This document shows, piece after piece, positions 51,561-60,801 of a stretch of DNA of 64,000 bases. The translations under genes were made by a program, and so were the position numbers. The notes under the pieces were generated by a model, which worked only from the letters and a program-made list of their open reading frames with translations, had not been told where the DNA came from and searched no databases. The stretch is from Aquibium oceanicum (GTDB taxonomy: Bacteria > Pseudomonadota > Alphaproteobacteria > Rhizobiales > Rhizobiaceae). Within the stretch, counting starts at the first letter, position 1, and each line of letters starts with the position of its first letter. The stretch lies in NCBI RefSeq assembly GCF_001889605.1, contig NZ_CP018171.1:1364001-1428000 (forward strand), read 5' to 3'.

Positions 51561-54044
51561 TCAGCCGGCGATCCTGGAAAAATCCGCCACCTGGCCAGTG
51601 ACGGTTCGGATGCCGGTCAAGAGTGCCAGCCGGTTGGCCCGGATCTTCTCGTCCGGATCGTTCACCAGCACGGTATCGAAGAAGGTGTCGATCGGCCCGC
51701 GCAGCCGTGCCATGGCGCGCATCGCGGCCGAAAAATCCTCGGCCCGGATCGCGTCGCCCGCCTCTTCGCCGGCCTGACCGATCGCTTCGAACAACCGCTG
51801 CTCCTCGGGCGCCACCAGAAGCGCGGGATCGACGGCCGGCGCGATCTCCGTCCCCCTCTTCTCCTCCGCCGCGATGATGTTCACCGCGCGCTTGGTTCCC
51901 GCAAGCAGGTTCTTTCCGTCTTCGGTATCGAGGAGGTCCCCAAGCGCCTTAACGCGCCGCACGATCATTAGGAGATCGTCGTTCGAGGCGGCGGCTGAGG
52001 CCTGCGATTGGCTGGTATCCCCCCTCCCGGGGGAGATGCCCGGGAGGGCAGATGGGGGCGCCTGGCGCGATCCTGCTTCATACCCCTCGACGACAGCAGC
52101 CCCGCCGCTCACCAGCACCGCATCGATCAGATCGTGCCGCGCGCCCTGATCGCGAAGATAAACTTTCAGGCGGTCGTGGAAGAAGGAGAGGAGATCTAGC
52201 GCGTATGTCTCCAGTACGCCTTGACCTTCAACGTGGCGCACAGCCTTCTGCAGCGGCGGTCGGGTTGTCGGATTGGCAATTATCGACTGGCTCAATTCGA
52301 GCAGGTTCAATCTTACGCCGTTCTCCACCAGGATCCGGATCACCCCTAGCGCCGCGCGCCGCAGCGCGTACGGATCCTTGCTCCCCGTGGGTTTCTCGTC
52401 GATCGACCAGAACCCAACCAACGTGTCGAGCTTGTCTGCCAGCGCGACCGCCATCGAGGCGGGGTCGGCCGGCACGGTGTCGGATGGACCCTGCGGACGG
52501 TAGTGTTCCTCGATCGCGGCGGCGACGCTCGGGTCTTCGCCCTGAAGCTCCGCATACTTGCGGCCCATGGCGCCCTGCAACTCCGGAAATTCGCCCACGA
52601 CCTCGGTCTGCAGATCGGCCTTGGCGAGGATCGCGGCGCGGCGGGCGAGGGCGGGATCGGCGCCGACCATCGGGGCGATTTCCTCCGCCAGTCGTGCGAT
52701 GCGCTCGACGCGCTCGCCCTGCGTGCCGAGCTTGGCGTGGAACGTCACGCCGAGATGATCCAGCCGTGCCATGCGCTGGTCGAGCGGCTTCTCGAGGTCC
52801 AGCCCGAACTTCTTCGCCGACTCCGTCAGCTGCCCGAGGTCGGGAAGGTCGGACTGATCGGTCTTCCAGAAATACAGCGCATCCGAAAGCCGCGCCCGCA
52901 CCACCTTGCCGTTGCCTCGAGCGATCTCGGCTCCGCCGTCCGTCGCTTCGATGTTGGCGGTCAGGATGAAGCGGTTTGAGAGTGCGTCCTTCGAGGCCGG
53001 CTTCGCCGGCACCTCAGGATGAGGGCTTACGGTGGCAGGATCCGCGCCATCGTGCGTGGAAGGCCCGGGATGAAGGACGCCCGCACCATGGTCCTCATCC
53101 TGAGGCGCCGGCGAAGCCGGCCTCGAAGGACGCACCACAAAGCACTTCTGGTTGGCCCGGATCGTCAGCCGCACCACTTCCGGCGGGATCGCGAGATATT
53201 CCTCCTCGAATTCGCCCATCAGCACCACGGGCCATTCGACCAGTCCCGAAACCTCTTCCAGCAGCCCCTCGTCCTCGACGAGTTCCAGTCCGCTGGCGAA
53301 GGCGAGATTGCGGGCGTCTTCGAGGATGATGCTCTTGCGGCGTTCGCCGTCGAGCACAACCTTGGCCGCCTCCAGCTTGGAGACGTAGTCGTCGAAGCGG
53401 CGCACGGTGATCGCGTCAGGGGCGTGGAAGCGGTGGCCGTAGGTGACGTTGCCGGAGCAGATGCCGTCGACGGTGAAGTCGACCACCACCGGCTCCTCCG
53501 TCTCCGGCCCGAAAGTGCAGACGATCGATTGCAGCGGCCGCACCCAGCGCAGCGTCTCGCCGCCCTTGGCCTCGTCGCCGTAGAAGCGCGTCCCTTTTGG
53601 CGCCGACGCGCGGCCCCAGCGCATCGACTTCGGCCAGGGAAAGTTCCGGATGACGCCCGGCATCAGACCGGCGATGATCTCCTCCGTCGCGCGGCCCGGC
53701 CGCTCGACGACCGCGACGTAAAAATCTCCCTTCTTCGGGTCGGTCTGGACTGTCAGCTGGTCGGTCGAGGAAAGCCCCGCCTTGCGCAGGAAGCCCTGCA
53801 CCGCCTGTTCGGGCGCTTTCACCGGCGGCCCCTTGATCTCTTCGCGCACGTCCTTCGAGCGCGCGGTCAGACCGCGCAGGTCGAGCGCCAGCCGGCGCGG
53901 CGTCCAGTATTCGCGCGCCGCCTCGTAGGTCAGGCCCGCCTCCACCAGCCCGTCGGTGACCAGCTTCCTCAGGTCGCCCGCCGCCTTGCGCTGCATGCGG
54001 GCTGGAATTTCCTCGGACCGGAGTTCGAGCAGGAGGTCGGGCAT
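51561..54044 (-). CDS. glyS: glycyl-tRNA synthetase beta subunit with two in-frame inserts
   Basis: An 827-residue tRNA-binding subunit of the alpha2-beta2 glycyl-tRNA synthetase, longer than usual. The core is intact: [18 protein letters not shown] start, [40 protein letters not shown], and the C-terminal anticodon-binding region ([20 protein letters not shown]). Two palindromic DNA repeats have inserted in frame. The first adds about 50 residues ([18 protein letters not shown] through [12 protein letters not shown]) between NQKCFVV and NRFILTAN. The second adds about 25-30 ([20 protein letters not shown] region) before DDLLMIV. The frame stays open, so the enzyme is probably functional with surface loops. 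Confidence 0.96.
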   Translation of the reverse strand: MPDLLLELRSEEIPARMQRKAAGDLRKLVTDGLVEAGLTYEAAREYWTPRRLALDLRGLTARSKDVREEIKGPPVKAPEQAVQGFLRKAGLSSTDQLTVQTDPKKGDFYVAVVERPGRATEEIIAGLMPGVIRNFPWPKSMRWGRASAPKGTRFYGDEAKGGETLRWVRPLQSIVCTFGPETEEPVVVDFTVDGICSGNVTYGHRFHAPDAITVRRFDDYVSKLEAAKVVLDGERRKSIILEDARNLAFASGLELVEDEGLLEEVSGLVEWPVVLMGEFEEEYLAIPPEVVRLTIRANQKCFVVRPSRPASPAPQDEDHGAGVLHPGPSTHDGADPATVSPHPEVPAKPASKDALSNRFILTANIEATDGGAEIARGNGKVVRARLSDALYFWKTDQSDLPDLGQLTESAKKFGLDLEKPLDQRMARLDHLGVTFHAKLGTQGERVERIARLAEEIAPMVGADPALARRAAILAKADLQTEVVGEFPELQGAMGRKYAELQGEDPSVAAAIEEHYRPQGPSDTVPADPASMAVALADKLDTLVGFWSIDEKPTGSKDPYALRRAALGVIRILVENGVRLNLLELSQSIIANPTTRPPLQKAVRHVEGQGVLETYALDLLSFFHDRLKVYLRDQGARHDLIDAVLVSGGAAVVEGYEAGSRQAPPSALPGISPGRGDTSQSQASAAASNDDLLMIVRRVKALGDLLDTEDGKNLLAGTKRAVNIIAAEEKRGTEIAPAVDPALLVAPEEQRLFEAIGQAGEEAGDAIRAEDFSAAMRAMARLRGPIDTFFDTVLVNDPDEKIRANRLALLTGIRTVTGQVADFSRIAG
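51999..52075. repeat. second palindromic repeat inserted in glyS
   Basis: CCCTCCCGGG (52022-52031) and CCCGGGAGGG (52039-52048) are perfect inverted arms in a repeat with the layout TTGGCTGG...GGGAGATG...GGCAGATGGGGG common between genes in Mesorhizobium and relatives. Here it lies inside glyS and adds a Gly/Ser/Pro-rich segment. The ends of the element are approximate. Confidence 0.75.
52984..53133. repeat. 150-bp palindromic element inserted in glyS
   Basis: Arms of 41 bp (52984-53024 and 53093-53133) are inverted repeats with one mismatch; the outer bases are GCGTCCTTCGAGGCCGGC. The inner 68 bp are less symmetric. The total is exactly 50 codons, so the glyS frame continues. On the minus strand it encodes a Pro/Ser/His-rich segment. 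This is the plan of Rickettsia RPE-type elements found inside genes, but the sequence family is of the rhizobial intergenic palindromic kind. Confidence 0.9.
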
Positions 54045-54061
54045 GGTGAAAAAGGTCCGTG

Positions 54062-54433
54062 TCAGGCCGGTTGGATGAAGGCCAGGGTGGCACCCGCCGG
54101 GTCGTCGAGAACCGCGATGCGTCCGAAGCCGGGCACGTCGAAGGGCGCCCGGCGCACATGCGCGCCGTTCGCCTTCGCCGCTTCGCAGCGCGCGTCGATG
54201 TCGTCAACGGCGAAATAGGTCAGCCAGAATTCCTGTGCGCCGTCGAACATCGGCGAGGTGTAGGTGAAGATGCCGCCCGCAAGTGCATCGCCCGAGCGCG
54301 CGAGGATGTAGGTCTGGCCGTCGCCGGTCGGCACTTCCTGGAACGTCCAGCCTAGCACGTCGCCGTAGAAGGCCTTCGCATCCTCCGGGTTCCAGGTGTT
54401 CAATTCGTTGAAGTAGACCGTTCCGCCGGGCAT
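54062..54433 (-). CDS. VOC/glyoxalase-family protein
   Basis: A 123-residue protein of the vicinal-oxygen-chelate fold, two beta-alpha-beta-beta-beta units: [20 protein letters not shown] and GWTFQEVP in the first, [20 protein letters not shown], and then [18 protein letters not shown]. The usual metal ligands are not complete, so it may bind a small molecule rather than act as glyoxalase. It sits between glyQ and glyS and overlaps glyQ by ATGA, so it is made together with the synthetase; why is not known. Confidence 0.88.
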   Translation of the reverse strand: MPGGTVYFNELNTWNPEDAKAFYGDVLGWTFQEVPTGDGQTYILARSGDALAGGIFTYTSPMFDGAQEFWLTYFAVDDIDARCEAAKANGAHVRRAPFDVPGFGRIAVLDDPAGATLAFIQPA

Positions 54434-55386
54434 CAAACCGCCTCCGCCATCGCTCCGCTCGCTTCCGTCCTCAGAAACGCCTCGCCGCAGGCTTTCGCGA
54501 GGTTGCGCACCCGCAGGATATAACTCTGCCGCTCCGTCACCGAGATGACGCCGCGCGCGTCGAGCAGGTTGAAGGCATGGCTCGCCTTGATGCACTGGTC
54601 GTAGGCGGGAAACACCATTCTGTGAAGGCCGCGATCGACGTTGTCGGCAGGCGCCCCGGCATCGAGCAGCGCCTTGCATTCCTTCTCGGCATCCTCGAAA
54701 TGCCGGAACAGGATCGCGGTGTCGGCATGCTCGAAATTGTGCCTGGAATACTCCTGCTCGGCCTGGAGGAAGACGTCGCCGTAGCTCACGCGGTCTGCGC
54801 CTTCGCCGCCGTTGAAGTTCAGGTCGTAGACGTTGTCGACGCCCTGCACGTACATGGCCAGCCGCTCCAGCCCATAAGTGAGTTCGCCCGAAACCGGGGC
54901 GCATTCGATGCCGCAGACCTGCTGGAAATAGGTAAATTGCGACACTTCCATGCCGTCGCACCAGCATTCCCAGCCGAGCCCCCAGGCGCCGAGAGTCGGG
55001 CTTTCCCAGTCGTCCTCCACGAAGCGGATGTCGTGGCGCAGCGCGTCGATTCCGATCGCCTCCAAGGAGCCGAGATAGAGCTCCTGGAGATTGGGCGGGT
55101 TCGGCTTCAGGATCACCTGGTACTGGTAGTAGTGCTGGAGCCGGTTCGGGTTCTCGCCGTAGCGGCCGTCCTTCGGGCGCCGCGAGGGCTGCACGTAGGC
55201 CGCCCTCCAGGGGCGCGGCCCCAGCGCCCTGAGCGTTGTGGCCGGATGGAACGTGCCGGCACCCACCTCCATGTCGTAGGGCTGCAGCACCACGCAGCCG
55301 TAGCGGGACCAATAATTGTGCAGCGTCAGGATCAGATCCTGGAAGGATCGGGTCGGGCGCAGCTCTGCTGAAAGATTGGCGTTCAA
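54433..55386 (-). CDS. glyQ: glycyl-tRNA synthetase alpha subunit
   Basis: A ~317-residue catalytic subunit that charges tRNA-Gly with glycine. Typical blocks: [74 protein letters not shown] and [21 protein letters not shown] chose TTG at 55386 with GGGAAG upstream because it matches the family length; an ATG at 55485 would add 33 atypical residues. The C-terminus ends a little beyond the usual end. It is the first gene of glyQ-VOC-glyS. Confidence 0.95.
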   Translation of the reverse strand: MNANLSAELRPTRSFQDLILTLHNYWSRYGCVVLQPYDMEVGAGTFHPATTLRALGPRPWRAAYVQPSRRPKDGRYGENPNRLQHYYQYQVILKPNPPNLQELYLGSLEAIGIDALRHDIRFVEDDWESPTLGAWGLGWECWCDGMEVSQFTYFQQVCGIECAPVSGELTYGLERLAMYVQGVDNVYDLNFNGGEGADRVSYGDVFLQAEQEYSRHNFEHADTAILFRHFEDAEKECKALLDAGAPADNVDRGLHRMVFPAYDQCIKASHAFNLLDARGVISVTERQSYILRVRNLAKACGEAFLRTEASGAMAEAV

Positions 55387-55563
55387 GAGGGGCTTCCCGG
55401 CGGTCGAATGCGGCGAGCACGTCGTAGAGACGCGCGGGTGATAGGTCAAGGATCGAGGCGGCGTCGCGAGAATGCTGGAACGCACGAGCCCGCTGTACTA
55501 TTTGTGGAGGACAGAGGCCGCTTCGCGGCCGCCGCCGTAACCACTCGGATCAGAGGACACTTC

Positions 55564-55866
55564 ATGTTCACGTCTCCCATCGCAAAGGCGCAGTTCGCGG
55601 CCTGCGTCGCCGGCATCTTCATGTCGCTGGCTATTCCGGCCTCGGCCCAGAACTGGCCCGATATCAACAGCAACACGCGCGACGACGTCACCGGCTACAT
55701 CTGCGTGACGCCGGGTTGCGACGTGGTGCGGCTCCCGCAGTCCAACTGCCTGTGCCAGAAGGAAAACCCCGCCGAGAATGACTTGAGGAAGCTCAAGCTC
55801 ACCTGCAGCACCACCGTCGGCCTGAAATGGGTGGCATGCCCGGTCAAGCCGCCGTTCGGCAACTGA
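55564..55866 (+). CDS. small cysteine-rich secreted protein, copy 1
   Basis: A 100-residue protein with a signal peptide ending in AIPASAQ. The mature part has six cysteines in the pattern ICVTPGCDVV, then NCLCQKENPAEND, LKLTCSTT and ACP. The same pattern occurs in the gene 149 bp downstream (56015), so the two are tandem paralogues. Disulfide-bonded periplasmic or outer-surface location is likely. Family and function are not recognised. The start at 55564 (MFTSPIAKAQ) was chosen because the signal peptide begins there. Confidence 0.7.
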   Translation: MFTSPIAKAQFAACVAGIFMSLAIPASAQNWPDINSNTRDDVTGYICVTPGCDVVRLPQSNCLCQKENPAENDLRKLKLTCSTTVGLKWVACPVKPPFGN

Positions 55867-56014
55867 CCCCGCGCCGACGGCGCGGATATCCGCGTAACAT
55901 GCCGGTCGCGTGGAAGTGATCCTTCCGACGCTGTCCCGTTACGGCAGGCGGACTACCTTCTCCCGGACCGGCGGCGAGTGAGTCGCACCCGCTGCGTCCC
56001 CGAAGGAGTTCTCC

Positions 56015-56314
56015 ATGGTCCGCAATTCCCGCCATTCATTCCGCCTCATCGCGCGCTCGGCGCTGGTCGGCGGCGTCCTGCTTCTCGCATCCGCCCCCGG
56101 AGCCTTCGCACAGTCGAGCAGCCACGGACCGACCAGCGATTCGGTCACCGGATGGCGCTGCATCAATCCGTTCTGCGATACGATTGTGCAGCCGAAGACG
56201 CAGTGCCTGTGCCAGAAGAACAATCCGAATGAGACGGTCGCTTCGCGGCTGTCGCTGACCTGCGTCCCGCCGCGAGCCGGGCAGAGCTGCCCGGCGCCGC
56301 GCTTCGGCAGGTAG
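56015..56314 (+). CDS. small cysteine-rich secreted protein, copy 2
   Basis: A 99-residue paralogue of the preceding protein. It has a signal peptide with a basic start (MVRNSRHSFRLIARSALVGG) and cleavage near GAFAQ. The mature part repeats the pattern RCINPFCDTI, QCLCQKNNPNE, LSLTCVPP and SCPAP with six cysteines. The shared core CLCQK-x-NP is striking. GAAGGAG lies 8 bases upstream. Function unknown. Confidence 0.7.
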   Translation: MVRNSRHSFRLIARSALVGGVLLLASAPGAFAQSSSHGPTSDSVTGWRCINPFCDTIVQPKTQCLCQKNNPNETVASRLSLTCVPPRAGQSCPAPRFGR

Positions 56315-56398
56315 GCCAGGAACGGCCGATGTTCAGAACATATCTCGGAATAGCGGCCTAGACCCGAGAGGGCGGGCTGCGAACGTCGGCGTGCTGCC

Positions 56399-58378
56399 TC
56401 AGCCGGGCGGGAGTACCAGTTCCTGCCCGGGCCGGATGTTGCCGGGATTGCCGCGAAGACCCGGATTTAGTTCGAGGATTTCGCGGAAACGCTCGCCGTT
56501 GCCGAGCTCGTCCGCCGCGATCGACCAGAGCGACTGGCCGGGCCGCACCGTGTAGGTGGCGGACTGCGGCTCGGCGACGGCCTTCGGCGCCGGCACGTCG
56601 GGAAGCATGATCGGCGGGATTTCCGCCTTCTGCTCTTCCTTCAGCGGTGCCGTTTCGGGGGGCAGGCCTTCGGCCAGCTTGCGCTCGACCTCGACCAGCA
56701 CGTCTGCGTCCGGCTTCAGGTCGCGCGCATGCGCCCACTGGAAAGTCGCCTCCAGCTTGCGGCCCGCGCGCCAGTAGGCGTCGCCCAAATGGTCGTTCAG
56801 CACCGGGTCGTCGGGCTTCAGCGAGACGGCGCGTTCGAGTTCTGTCACCGCCTCCTCGTAGCGCCCCATCCGGTAGTGGGCCCAGCCGAGTGAATCGACG
56901 ATGTAGCCGTCGTTGGGGCGCAGTTCGACCGCCTTCCTGATGAGATCGAGGCCTTCCTCAAGGTTGATACCCATGTCGACCCAGGAATAGCCGAGGTAGT
57001 TCAGCACCTGCGGCTGGTCGGGATAGAGTTCCAGCGCCTTGCGGAAGTTCGGCTCGGCCTTGTCCCACTCCTTCAGCCGCTCGTAAGCGATGCCGCGCTG
57101 GTAGAAGAGGTTCCAGTCGGCCCGCTGCGGCTCGTCGATGCGCTGGAGAGCGCGATCATAGAGGTCGGCCGCCTCGCGATACTCTTCCTTCGAGGCGTAG
57201 ACGCCGCCGAGCGCGAGATAAGCGCGCATGTCGTTCGGGTCGCTGTCGATCAGCGCCTTCAAATGCTCCTTGGCCTCGTCGGCACGTTCCAGGTCGGCAA
57301 GGTTCAGGCCGAGCTGGAGCTCGGCGATGCGCTTGAGCGGCGATGTCTCGGGAACCTGCTCGTAGAAGGATATCGCTTCCTCCGCGTGGCCCTGCTGCTC
57401 GGCGACTTGCCCAAGCTGGATGAGTACACCGTCGAGATCGGGCTTCAGCGCCCGCGCATACTGAAGGTAGAGCCGCACGAAGGCTTCGCCGCCGCCGCGG
57501 TTCAGCGCGCTGCCCATGTCGTAGAGCACTTCGGCCGCACCGTCGCGCACGCTCGCCACCATCGGAGCGATCTCGGCGCCCGCCTCGATCTCGGCGCGCA
57601 GCGCCACGATCGAGGGGCGGTTGGAAGCGAAGGCCTCGCTTTCGTCGAGAACGGCGAGCGCGTCGTCCTTGCGGCCCTCCCGCGCCAGCAGGCGCGCATA
57701 GGCCTCGACGGCGCGCAGGTAGGTATCGGGCGCGGCGCCTCCGGCGGCCGCGTTCTTTACCGTCTCGTCATAGGCCTTCAGCGCCTCGTCGGTAAGGCCG
57801 GCCCGGTCGGCGATCAGGCCTTCGTGGAAGCCCTTGAAGAGCGTGTACCATTCAGGCCCCTCGAGCGTGCGCACCTGCTCGAGCGCCTCCTGCGCCTCGC
57901 CGGCTCCGAGCATGGTCCACCCGGTCATCAGTCCGGTGATAAGCCGGTCGAGATCCGATTCCAGCGCCAGCTTCAGATAGTTCTGCGCGGCGCCGAAATC
58001 CTGCTTCTGGATCGCCGAGACGGCGAGCGCCAGCCGCGAGAAGCGCTCCACCTCGGGAACCGTCTTCAGCTTCTCCGCATAAGGCAGCGCCTCCTCGAAG
58101 GAGCCGCGCGAGATCAGCGCCAGCATGACGCTCTGCTGCAGGCCGAGATTGTCGCGGTCGAAGGAGAGCGCACGCTTGTAGTATTCGATCGCGCTGTCGA
58201 GGTCGTTGTCGACCTCGGCGACGCGCGCGGCCAGGAATGCGCCGGAGAACGAGCCGATCTGCACCGTCTCCTGGTCGGCCTTCGAAGCCGCGTCCTTGGC
58301 CGAGCCCGGCGTCGCGCCAATCGCGCCCGCCAGAGCGATCGCCGTCGCGATCAACCATTTGCCGCCAATTCGCTGCAT
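56399..58378 (-). CDS. TPR-repeat protein with C-terminal LysM
   Basis: A 659-residue exported protein. The first ~30 residues form a signal peptide (WLIATAIALAGAIGATPGSA). At least ten TPR motifs fill residues ~45-570, for example DLDSAIEYYKRALSFDRDNL, EWDKAEPNFRKALELYPDQP and RYEEAVTELERAVSLKPDDP. The last ~55 residues are a LysM domain (YTVRPGQSLWSIAADELGNG to NIRPGQELVLPPG) that should bind peptidoglycan. It is likely a periplasmic scaffold. A TPR protein with LysM is unusual: most alphaproteobacterial relatives at this place have TPRs only. Confidence 0.85.
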   Translation of the reverse strand: MQRIGGKWLIATAIALAGAIGATPGSAKDAASKADQETVQIGSFSGAFLAARVAEVDNDLDSAIEYYKRALSFDRDNLGLQQSVMLALISRGSFEEALPYAEKLKTVPEVERFSRLALAVSAIQKQDFGAAQNYLKLALESDLDRLITGLMTGWTMLGAGEAQEALEQVRTLEGPEWYTLFKGFHEGLIADRAGLTDEALKAYDETVKNAAAGGAAPDTYLRAVEAYARLLAREGRKDDALAVLDESEAFASNRPSIVALRAEIEAGAEIAPMVASVRDGAAEVLYDMGSALNRGGGEAFVRLYLQYARALKPDLDGVLIQLGQVAEQQGHAEEAISFYEQVPETSPLKRIAELQLGLNLADLERADEAKEHLKALIDSDPNDMRAYLALGGVYASKEEYREAADLYDRALQRIDEPQRADWNLFYQRGIAYERLKEWDKAEPNFRKALELYPDQPQVLNYLGYSWVDMGINLEEGLDLIRKAVELRPNDGYIVDSLGWAHYRMGRYEEAVTELERAVSLKPDDPVLNDHLGDAYWRAGRKLEATFQWAHARDLKPDADVLVEVERKLAEGLPPETAPLKEEQKAEIPPIMLPDVPAPKAVAEPQSATYTVRPGQSLWSIAADELGNGERFREILELNPGLRGNPGNIRPGQELVLPPG

Positions 58379-58518
58379 GCTTTCCCTTCCTGCGCCCAGC
58401 GCCAGATCGGATCAATCTATGCCGCCGGAGCATGGCCTTTTTGCGGACGCACATCAACGTGCTTCCCGCCGTGCCGCCGTCACGCCGCGGCGGTCCCGAA
58501 TCGATGTACTTCGGGCGG

Positions 58519-59541
58519 CTAGGATACACGATCGATGCAGAAGTCGATGACCTCCAGCAGCGCGTTCTTTTGCGGTGTATCCTTCAGCGGCGCCAGCGCG
58601 TCGCGTGCGATGTTGCCGAAATGCCGGGCGCGGCTGATCGTCTCTCCGATCGCGCCGTAGCGAGCCATCAGCGCGGTCGCCTTCTCCAGCGCCGCGTCGT
58701 CGTTGCCGGCGTCCTCGATGGCGGCCTTCCAGAACAGGCGCTCCTCCTGGGTGCCGCGCCGGTAGCTCAGGATTACCGGCAGCGTGATCTTGCCCTCGCG
58801 GAAATCGTCGCCCGTGTTCTTGCCGAGGTCGCGCGCATTCCCGCCATAATCCAGCGCATCGTCGATCAGCTGGAAGGCGAGCCCGAGATTGGTGCCGTAG
58901 GACCGCAGCGCCGCCTGTTCCGACTTGCTGGCGGAGGCGATCACTGGTCCGACCTCGGCCGCGGCCGAAAACAGGGCCGCCGTCTTGGCCTTGATGACCG
59001 CCAGGTATTCGTCCTCGGTCGTCTCGAGGTTCTTCGCCGCGGCGAGTTGCATCACTTCACCCTCGGCGATCACCGAGGCGGCGGAGGAGAGGATTTCCAG
59101 CGCCTTCAGCGAGCCGACCTCGACCATCATGCGGAAGGCCTGGCCGAGCAGGTAGTCGCCCACCAGCACGCTCGCCTGGTTGCCCCAGATCATGCGTGCG
59201 GTCTTCTTGCCGCGCCGCATGTCGCTCTCGTCGACCACGTCGTCGTGCAGAAGCGTCGCAGTGTGCATGAACTCGACGCTGGTGGCGAGCTTGACGTGGC
59301 CGTCTCCCCCGTAACCGAACATGCGCGCGGCCGCGAGCGTCACCATCGGCCTCAGCCGCTTGCCTCCCGAGGAGATCAGGTGGTTGGCGACCTCCGGGAT
59401 CATCTCCACGTCCGAGCCGGCCTTCGACAGGATGAGCTCGTTGACCCGCGACATGTCGCTATCGGTCAGCGCGATCAGCGGCTGGATCGACGCCTGTTGC
59501 TTCTTGCCATCCTCAAGCGATACGACGACGCCCACCGACAC
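58519..59541 (-). CDS. long-chain polyprenyl diphosphate synthase
   Basis: A 340-residue prenyltransferase that builds the side chain of ubiquinone (octaprenyl to decaprenyl). Both aspartate-rich motifs are present: LLHDDVVDESDMRRG (first DDxxD) and FQLIDDALDYGG (second). ISSGGKRLRPMVTLAAARM binds the allyl substrate. Length is right for IspB/DdsA; the chain length made cannot be read here (decaprenyl is usual in this order). It is followed at 59694 by a divergent DUF2007 gene. Confidence 0.94.
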   Translation of the reverse strand: MSVGVVVSLEDGKKQQASIQPLIALTDSDMSRVNELILSKAGSDVEMIPEVANHLISSGGKRLRPMVTLAAARMFGYGGDGHVKLATSVEFMHTATLLHDDVVDESDMRRGKKTARMIWGNQASVLVGDYLLGQAFRMMVEVGSLKALEILSSAASVIAEGEVMQLAAAKNLETTEDEYLAVIKAKTAALFSAAAEVGPVIASASKSEQAALRSYGTNLGLAFQLIDDALDYGGNARDLGKNTGDDFREGKITLPVILSYRRGTQEERLFWKAAIEDAGNDDAALEKATALMARYGAIGETISRARHFGNIARDALAPLKDTPQKNALLEVIDFCIDRVS

Positions 59542-59693
59542 TTCTCCACTCCGTACCCGCGCACGCGGTGACTTTTCGTCCTGACACTATGGTGCGCCCG
59601 CGCGGCCAGACAAGGGGCGAATTGGCGCGCCGGCAACCGCTGGACCGAGCAATATAAGTTTACAGGGTCGGGTCAAGCTGCGAACCTTGGCGG

Positions 59694-59918
59694 ATGATCG
59701 AGCTTCTGCGTACCAACGACCCAGTCGTGATCTCCTACATCGAGGCCCTGATGCGCGATGCCGGCCTTTCCTTCTTCGTGGCCGACCAGAACATGAGCAT
59801 CATGGAGGGTTCGCTCGGCGTCCTGCCGCGTCGCGTGCTCGTGGCTGAGGACGACGTGGAACAGGCACGCCGCATCCTGACCGACGCCGGGTTCGCGGAC
59901 GAGATGCGCGACGGCTGA
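59694..59918 (+). CDS. DUF2007 protein
   Basis: A 74-residue protein typical of DUF2007: MIELLRTNDPVVISYIEALM, DAGLSFFVADQNMSIMEGSL and VLVAEDDVEQARRIL. It has an ACT/PII-like small beta-alpha fold and is thought to bind something in the cytoplasm. The order DUF2007, methyltransferase, S49 peptidase beside a prenyl synthase is often seen in Hyphomicrobiales. Confidence 0.88.
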   Translation: MIELLRTNDPVVISYIEALMRDAGLSFFVADQNMSIMEGSLGVLPRRVLVAEDDVEQARRILTDAGFADEMRDG

Positions 59919-59930
59919 GCCCGGCCGCCG

Positions 59931-60716
59931 ATGGAACCGGAAACGGCAGCGCCCGACGCCACGCTCGACGCGTTCCATCGCGGCGCGTTCTGGCTGGTCC
60001 AGCCGCGTACCGGCGGTCATCGGGCCGGCATGGACGCGATGATGCTGGCGGCGGCGGTTCCCGGCAATTTCACGGGACGTTTGGCCGACCTCGGCGCCGG
60101 CGCCGGAGGGGCGGGGCTCGCCGTGCTGGCGCGCTGCGGACGGGCGCAGGCCGTGCTCGTCGAGCGCGAGCCCGGCATGGCCGGCTACGCCGCGCGCACG
60201 CTCTCCCACCCTTCCAATTTCGCGATCGCCCCGCGCGCCTCGCTCCTGGTGGCGGACGTCTCGCTCGCCGGACACGCCCGCGCCGCTGTCGGCCTGGGCG
60301 ACAATTCCTTCGACTTCGCCATCCTGAACCCGCCCTTCAACAGCGGTCGCGACCGTCAGACGCCGGACGAATTGCGGAAGGCCGCGCACGTCATGGAGCC
60401 GGACCTGTTCGAGCGCTGGATCAGGACCGCCGCCGCGATCGTGCGTCCCTCCGGCGGGCTGGCGCTGATCGCCCGCCCCGAATCCCTTCCGGCGATCCTG
60501 GCCGCGCTCGAGGGCCGCTTCGGCGCAGCGGCTATCAAGCCGATCCATCCGCGACCGGACGCCGCTGCGATCCGCGTCGTGCTGCGTGCCGTCCGGGCGT
60601 CGCGCCGGACAATGTCGCTCGCTCCGCCGCTCGTCCTGCACGAGAGCGGCGGCAACCGGTTTTCCGCCGAGGCGGACGCCATCAACAACGGCCGCGCCTC
60701 CCTCTTCGGCGACTGA
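59931..60716 (+). CDS. TrmN6-like N6-adenine methyltransferase
   Basis: A 261-residue SAM-dependent methyltransferase. The SAM site is LADLGAGAGGAGLAVLARCG and the catalytic N-P-P-F motif is in FAILNPPFNSGRD. This places it with tRNA1(Val) A37 N6-methyltransferase (TrmN6/YfiC) and with the related protein/tRNA N6-MTases. It follows the DUF2007 gene by 12 bases. No separate target domain is seen. Confidence 0.88.
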   Translation: MEPETAAPDATLDAFHRGAFWLVQPRTGGHRAGMDAMMLAAAVPGNFTGRLADLGAGAGGAGLAVLARCGRAQAVLVEREPGMAGYAARTLSHPSNFAIAPRASLLVADVSLAGHARAAVGLGDNSFDFAILNPPFNSGRDRQTPDELRKAAHVMEPDLFERWIRTAAAIVRPSGGLALIARPESLPAILAALEGRFGAAAIKPIHPRPDAAAIRVVLRAVRASRRTMSLAPPLVLHESGGNRFSAEADAINNGRASLFGD

Positions 60717-60801
60717 ACGCGGCGATCCGACGCCCGAGCGGGATTGCAGCGCGCCGCCGAGTTCCTACATCCGGTGGAAACCCTCCGAGACAAGGCACCC
60801 C

